DNA of 64,000 nt, taken from contig CANNGL010000003.1 in the NCBI GenBank assembly GCA_947504205.1, positions 434,001 through 498,000 on the forward strand, given 5' to 3'. Source of the DNA: an uncultured Litoreibacter sp. (lineage in GTDB: Bacteria; Pseudomonadota; Alphaproteobacteria; Rhodobacterales; Rhodobacteraceae). The notes below the pieces were generated by a model. The model was not told the DNA's origin. It saw only the letters and a program-made list of their open reading frames with translations, and did no database searches. The position numbers and the translations under genes were made by a program. This document shows positions 62,194-64,000 of this stretch, one piece after another; position 1 is the stretch's first letter; every line of letters begins with the position of its first letter.

Positions 62194-62935
62194 TCTGGCC
62201 CTCCATGATCGCAACAACCTCGGCTTCCACCATGTCCATGATCGTCTCCATCACATTGGCAGCAGTGTCGCCGTCCCGGTCGACAACCGCTCGGGCCAGA
62301 TCGGGATGAAGCGGGATCGTGGCCTGACCCAAGTGGGGCTGTCCGAATGGTGCTTCATAAATTGCATTAAACCCTCCCTGAATCTGCCGAATGAGCTGTT
62401 CAAAAAGCGGATTGCCCGAGGCTTGATGGATCGATGCGTGAAAGCGGTGATCGGCGGCGCGCCAATCTTCGCCAGCCTCATACGCGGCCATCAGTTCAGC
62501 CGATCGCGCGAGTATGACAAGACCCTGCTGCTCAGACATGTTTTTTGCTGCGACCCGAACAGATTCAATCTCCAACGGTCGCCGCACAGCGTGGGTTCTA
62601 AGCAGGCTCTCGGCCTCAAGCTTCAATGTCATGGGCAAATGGATCGCATTCGACGACACCTCTGCCGCGAGGCGCGTACCTGCTTTCTTATTTCGGGTGA
62701 CGATTCCCATATTCTGCCATGCGATCATCGCTTCGCGCACTTTCGAGCGGCCTACGTTGAGCTTCTTGGCGATCTCGACTTCCGGGGGCAGACGGTCACC
62801 AATGCCAAGACCGGCCCTTTCGATCATCAGGGACAGGGCTTCCAATACGTCGCGGCTGTCTCCGGCTTGTTCCAGATGCGTTAACGCGTCAGGTGCTGCG
62901 GAAGGCTTCTTCATGGCAGTCGCGATGTCGGTCAC
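62186..62935 (-). CDS. GntR family transcriptional regulator (FadR subgroup)
   Basis: A 249-residue FadR-type GntR regulator. The N-terminal winged helix shows LGIGDRLPPEVEIAKKLNVGRSKVREAMIAWQNMGIV; the C-terminal all-helical FCD effector domain has DHRFHASIHQASGNPLFEQLIRQI and HPDLARAVVDRDGDTAANVMETIMD, with histidines suited to bind a metal or carboxylate. GTG 62935 with AGAGAGAC upstream is preferred; ATG 62914 and TTG 62962 are alternatives. It leads the operon and probably regulates it via sites at 62972-63007. Confidence 0.88.
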   Translation of the reverse strand: MTDIATAMKKPSAAPDALTHLEQAGDSRDVLEALSLMIERAGLGIGDRLPPEVEIAKKLNVGRSKVREAMIAWQNMGIVTRNKKAGTRLAAEVSSNAIHLPMTLKLEAESLLRTHAVRRPLEIESVRVAAKNMSEQQGLVILARSAELMAAYEAGEDWRAADHRFHASIHQASGNPLFEQLIRQIQGGFNAIYEAPFGQPHLGQATIPLHPDLARAVVDRDGDTAANVMETIMDMVEAEVVAIMEGQNV

Positions 62936-62971
62936 AGGTCTCTCTCTGCTGTAGTAAATCAACGATATCGA

Positions 62972-63007
62972 TAATGTCAGACAAAAACAATATAATGTAG
63001 GACATTA
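62972..63007. promoter_or_regulatory. Candidate GntR operators
   Basis: Two related elements lie just upstream of the regulator: TGTC-A-GACA (62975-62983) inside TAATGTCAGACAAA, and TAATGT-AGG-ACATTA (62993-63007), a perfect 6+3+6 dyad. FadR-type GntR sites are short dyads of this type, so autoregulation of the operon is likely. Confidence 0.55.
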
Positions 63008-63180
63008 AATTTACCGTGTTATCAGAGACTTGTGTGAGAATATCCATCGGCCCTGCTTCGAGAGAACATCTGAAGGTGGTTGAAGGATTTTACCTGCAGG
63101 GAGATTCGCGTGCCCAGATTTGGGCGCTCCTAGATGGATCAGCACTGCCCAGACTGTGCCAAAGCTTGGATGTGCTTCAC

Positions 63181-63759
63181 TTATGCAGCGCGATAGAATG
63201 CGGCAGATACGCCGTTCATGACATTACCCGAAGCAGTGTGAACCAAAGTTCTCGGTACAGAGCCGCTTTCAAACAATCGTTTTCCCCCTCCCAAGACGAC
63301 AGGGAACGTCCAGATACGATATTCATCAATCAGCTCATGGGTGTGCAGCAGCTGGATCAGTTCGCTGCTGCCATGAACCTGTAACAGCGGGCCGCTTTGG
63401 GCCTTGAGTTTGCGAAGCTCTTCGACAACATCACCTGATACAACATGGGAGTTCTCCCAGCCCAACCGATCTGTGGCAGACGTTACCACGTACTTTTTCG
63501 CAGCATTTAGCCGTTCAGACAAATTGGACTTTGGTGCTGTTGGCCAGTGGGTTGCGAAGATGTCGTACGTCTTGCGTCCAAATAAGATGTCATAAGGCAC
63601 CGACATCGCCATGCTCTCCACCTGAGGCATGACGTCTTCCCAATAGGGAGCTGCCCAGCCGCCCTTGGCGAATCCACCACTGGGATCCTCTTCTGCTGAA
63701 CTGGGCGACTGCATGACCCCGTCGAGGGAGACAAAGCTTAAAGTGGCGAGCTTTCGCAT
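63181..63759 (-). CDS. Dihydrofolate reductase family protein (RibD C-domain-like)
   Basis: A 192-residue protein of the DHFR/RibD superfamily: LSFVSLDGVMQSPSSAEEDPSGGF near the N-terminus, PYDILFGRKTYDIFATHWP in the centre, LLQVHGSSELIQLL and FPVVLGGGKRLFESG near the end. Such proteins are common in soil and marine bacteria with unproven roles, often next to AHSA1/SRPBCC proteins, as here. Start ATG 63759 lies 7 bases after the AHSA1 stop. Confidence 0.88.
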   Translation of the reverse strand: MRKLATLSFVSLDGVMQSPSSAEEDPSGGFAKGGWAAPYWEDVMPQVESMAMSVPYDILFGRKTYDIFATHWPTAPKSNLSERLNAAKKYVVTSATDRLGWENSHVVSGDVVEELRKLKAQSGPLLQVHGSSELIQLLHTHELIDEYRIWTFPVVLGGGKRLFESGSVPRTLVHTASGNVMNGVSAAFYRAA

Positions 63760-63766
63760 GACAGAC

Positions 63767-64000
63767 TCAGTTTCGAGAGATGGATGCGGTCAGAGCGGCC
63801 AGCTTGTCGAAAGCTTGGTTCCATCCACCAGCGCCAGCGGTGCCCTCTACTACCCCCACATGCACCATGACCATTCGTGTCTTATCGCCAGCTTCTTCCA
63901 GCTCGACGATCACTTCGGTGATGTCCGGAAAATCAGCGGGCATCCCCATGCTTTGGGGTGAGATAATCGTTCCGGCCTCATCACACATGCTTTCGGTATA
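63767..64000 (-). CDS. SRPBCC (AHSA1-like) protein, C-terminal part
   Basis: The frame runs from the right edge of the window to the stop at 63767 and gives about 77 C-terminal residues. DITEVIVELEEAGDKTRMVMVHVGV is the last strand pair and GGWNQAFDKLAALTA the long C-terminal helix of the AHSA1/START-like fold. The N-terminus is cut off. It pairs with the DHFR-family gene, a common two-gene arrangement. Confidence 0.85.
   Translation of the reverse strand, partial: YTESMCDEAGTIISPQSMGMPADFPDITEVIVELEEAGDKTRMVMVHVGVVEGTAGAGGWNQAFDKLAALTASISRN

Noticed and set aside
63016-63384. 122-codon plus-strand frame near the GntR promoter
   Set aside because: It overlaps the 3' half of the DHFR-family gene on the other strand and has no family signature.

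Overview
The window looks like a chromosomal segment of an alphaproteobacterium of the family Rhodobacteraceae (Roseobacter-type). This is inferred from gene content: aerobic cobalamin genes (cobO, cobN, cobW) with a CbtAB cobalt transporter, many binding-protein ABC importers, a Tat-exported molybdenum hydroxylase, an SMC protein, and a KpsMT-type capsule exporter beside an RTX protein. No rRNA, tRNA, CRISPR array, complete insertion sequence or phage block was seen.

Layout. (1) 1-2561: the end of a ribose-type sugar importer (binding protein, RbsA-like ATPase) and a sugar/polyol SDR. (2) 2562-8469: a LysE-type exporter, then minus-strand housekeeping genes (VUT/YhhQ transporter, aminotransferase, mercaptopyruvate sulfurtransferase, smpB, GNAT, dapA). 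A tiny ORF with a very strong Shine-Dalgarno sequence and a terminator hairpin lie between lysE and the VUT gene. (3) 8623-15900: soluble lytic transglycosylase, EamA exporter, mnmD, a divergent FAD oxidase resembling the other half of MnmC, a VOC protein, an FMN reductase and a ThDP enzyme. (4) 15897-23824: cobalamin block. A cobalamin riboswitch precedes cbtB-cbtA-cobW-GNAT-cobN-GNAT; cobO is transcribed separately. (5) 24030-34687: smc, a stand-alone RAM domain, an FAD oxidoreductase that appears circularly permuted, an adenylate cyclase with TolB-like and TPR regions, and the divergent oxyR/katG pair. (6) 34688-46515: a polysaccharide locus with nucleotide-sugar dehydrogenase, GSCR-type protein, GT4 glycosyltransferase, CapI-like epimerase, KpsM, a degenerate KpsT, a KpsE-like PCP and a large RTX protein with 93-residue tandem units. 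(7) 46566-52342: a ugpBAEC-like importer operon with an inositol-monophosphatase-family gene and a second UgpE-like permease. (8) 52744-55393: IorAB-type molybdenum hydroxylase. (9) 55535-62935: a seven-gene operon (GntR regulator, trans-sulfuration-type PLP enzyme, sugar ABC importer, AGE-family isomerase). (10) 63181-64000: a DHFR-family protein and a truncated AHSA1/SRPBCC protein.

How the genes work together. The cobalamin block couples cobalt uptake, metal handling and insertion to B12 sensing. The polysaccharide locus makes activated uronic-type sugars, assembles them and exports the chain, with an RTX protein that may sit at the surface. The two sugar-importer operons each carry an enzyme suggesting substrate processing: a phosphatase in one, an isomerase plus a PLP lyase in the other.

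The most unusual items are the apparently permuted flavin oxidase (27986-29572), the small ORF plus anti-SD/terminator region (3533-3704), the split MnmC-like pair, the degenerate KpsT and RTX protein of the capsule locus, the duplicated UgpE, and four convergent gene pairs interlocked by overlapping stop codons.
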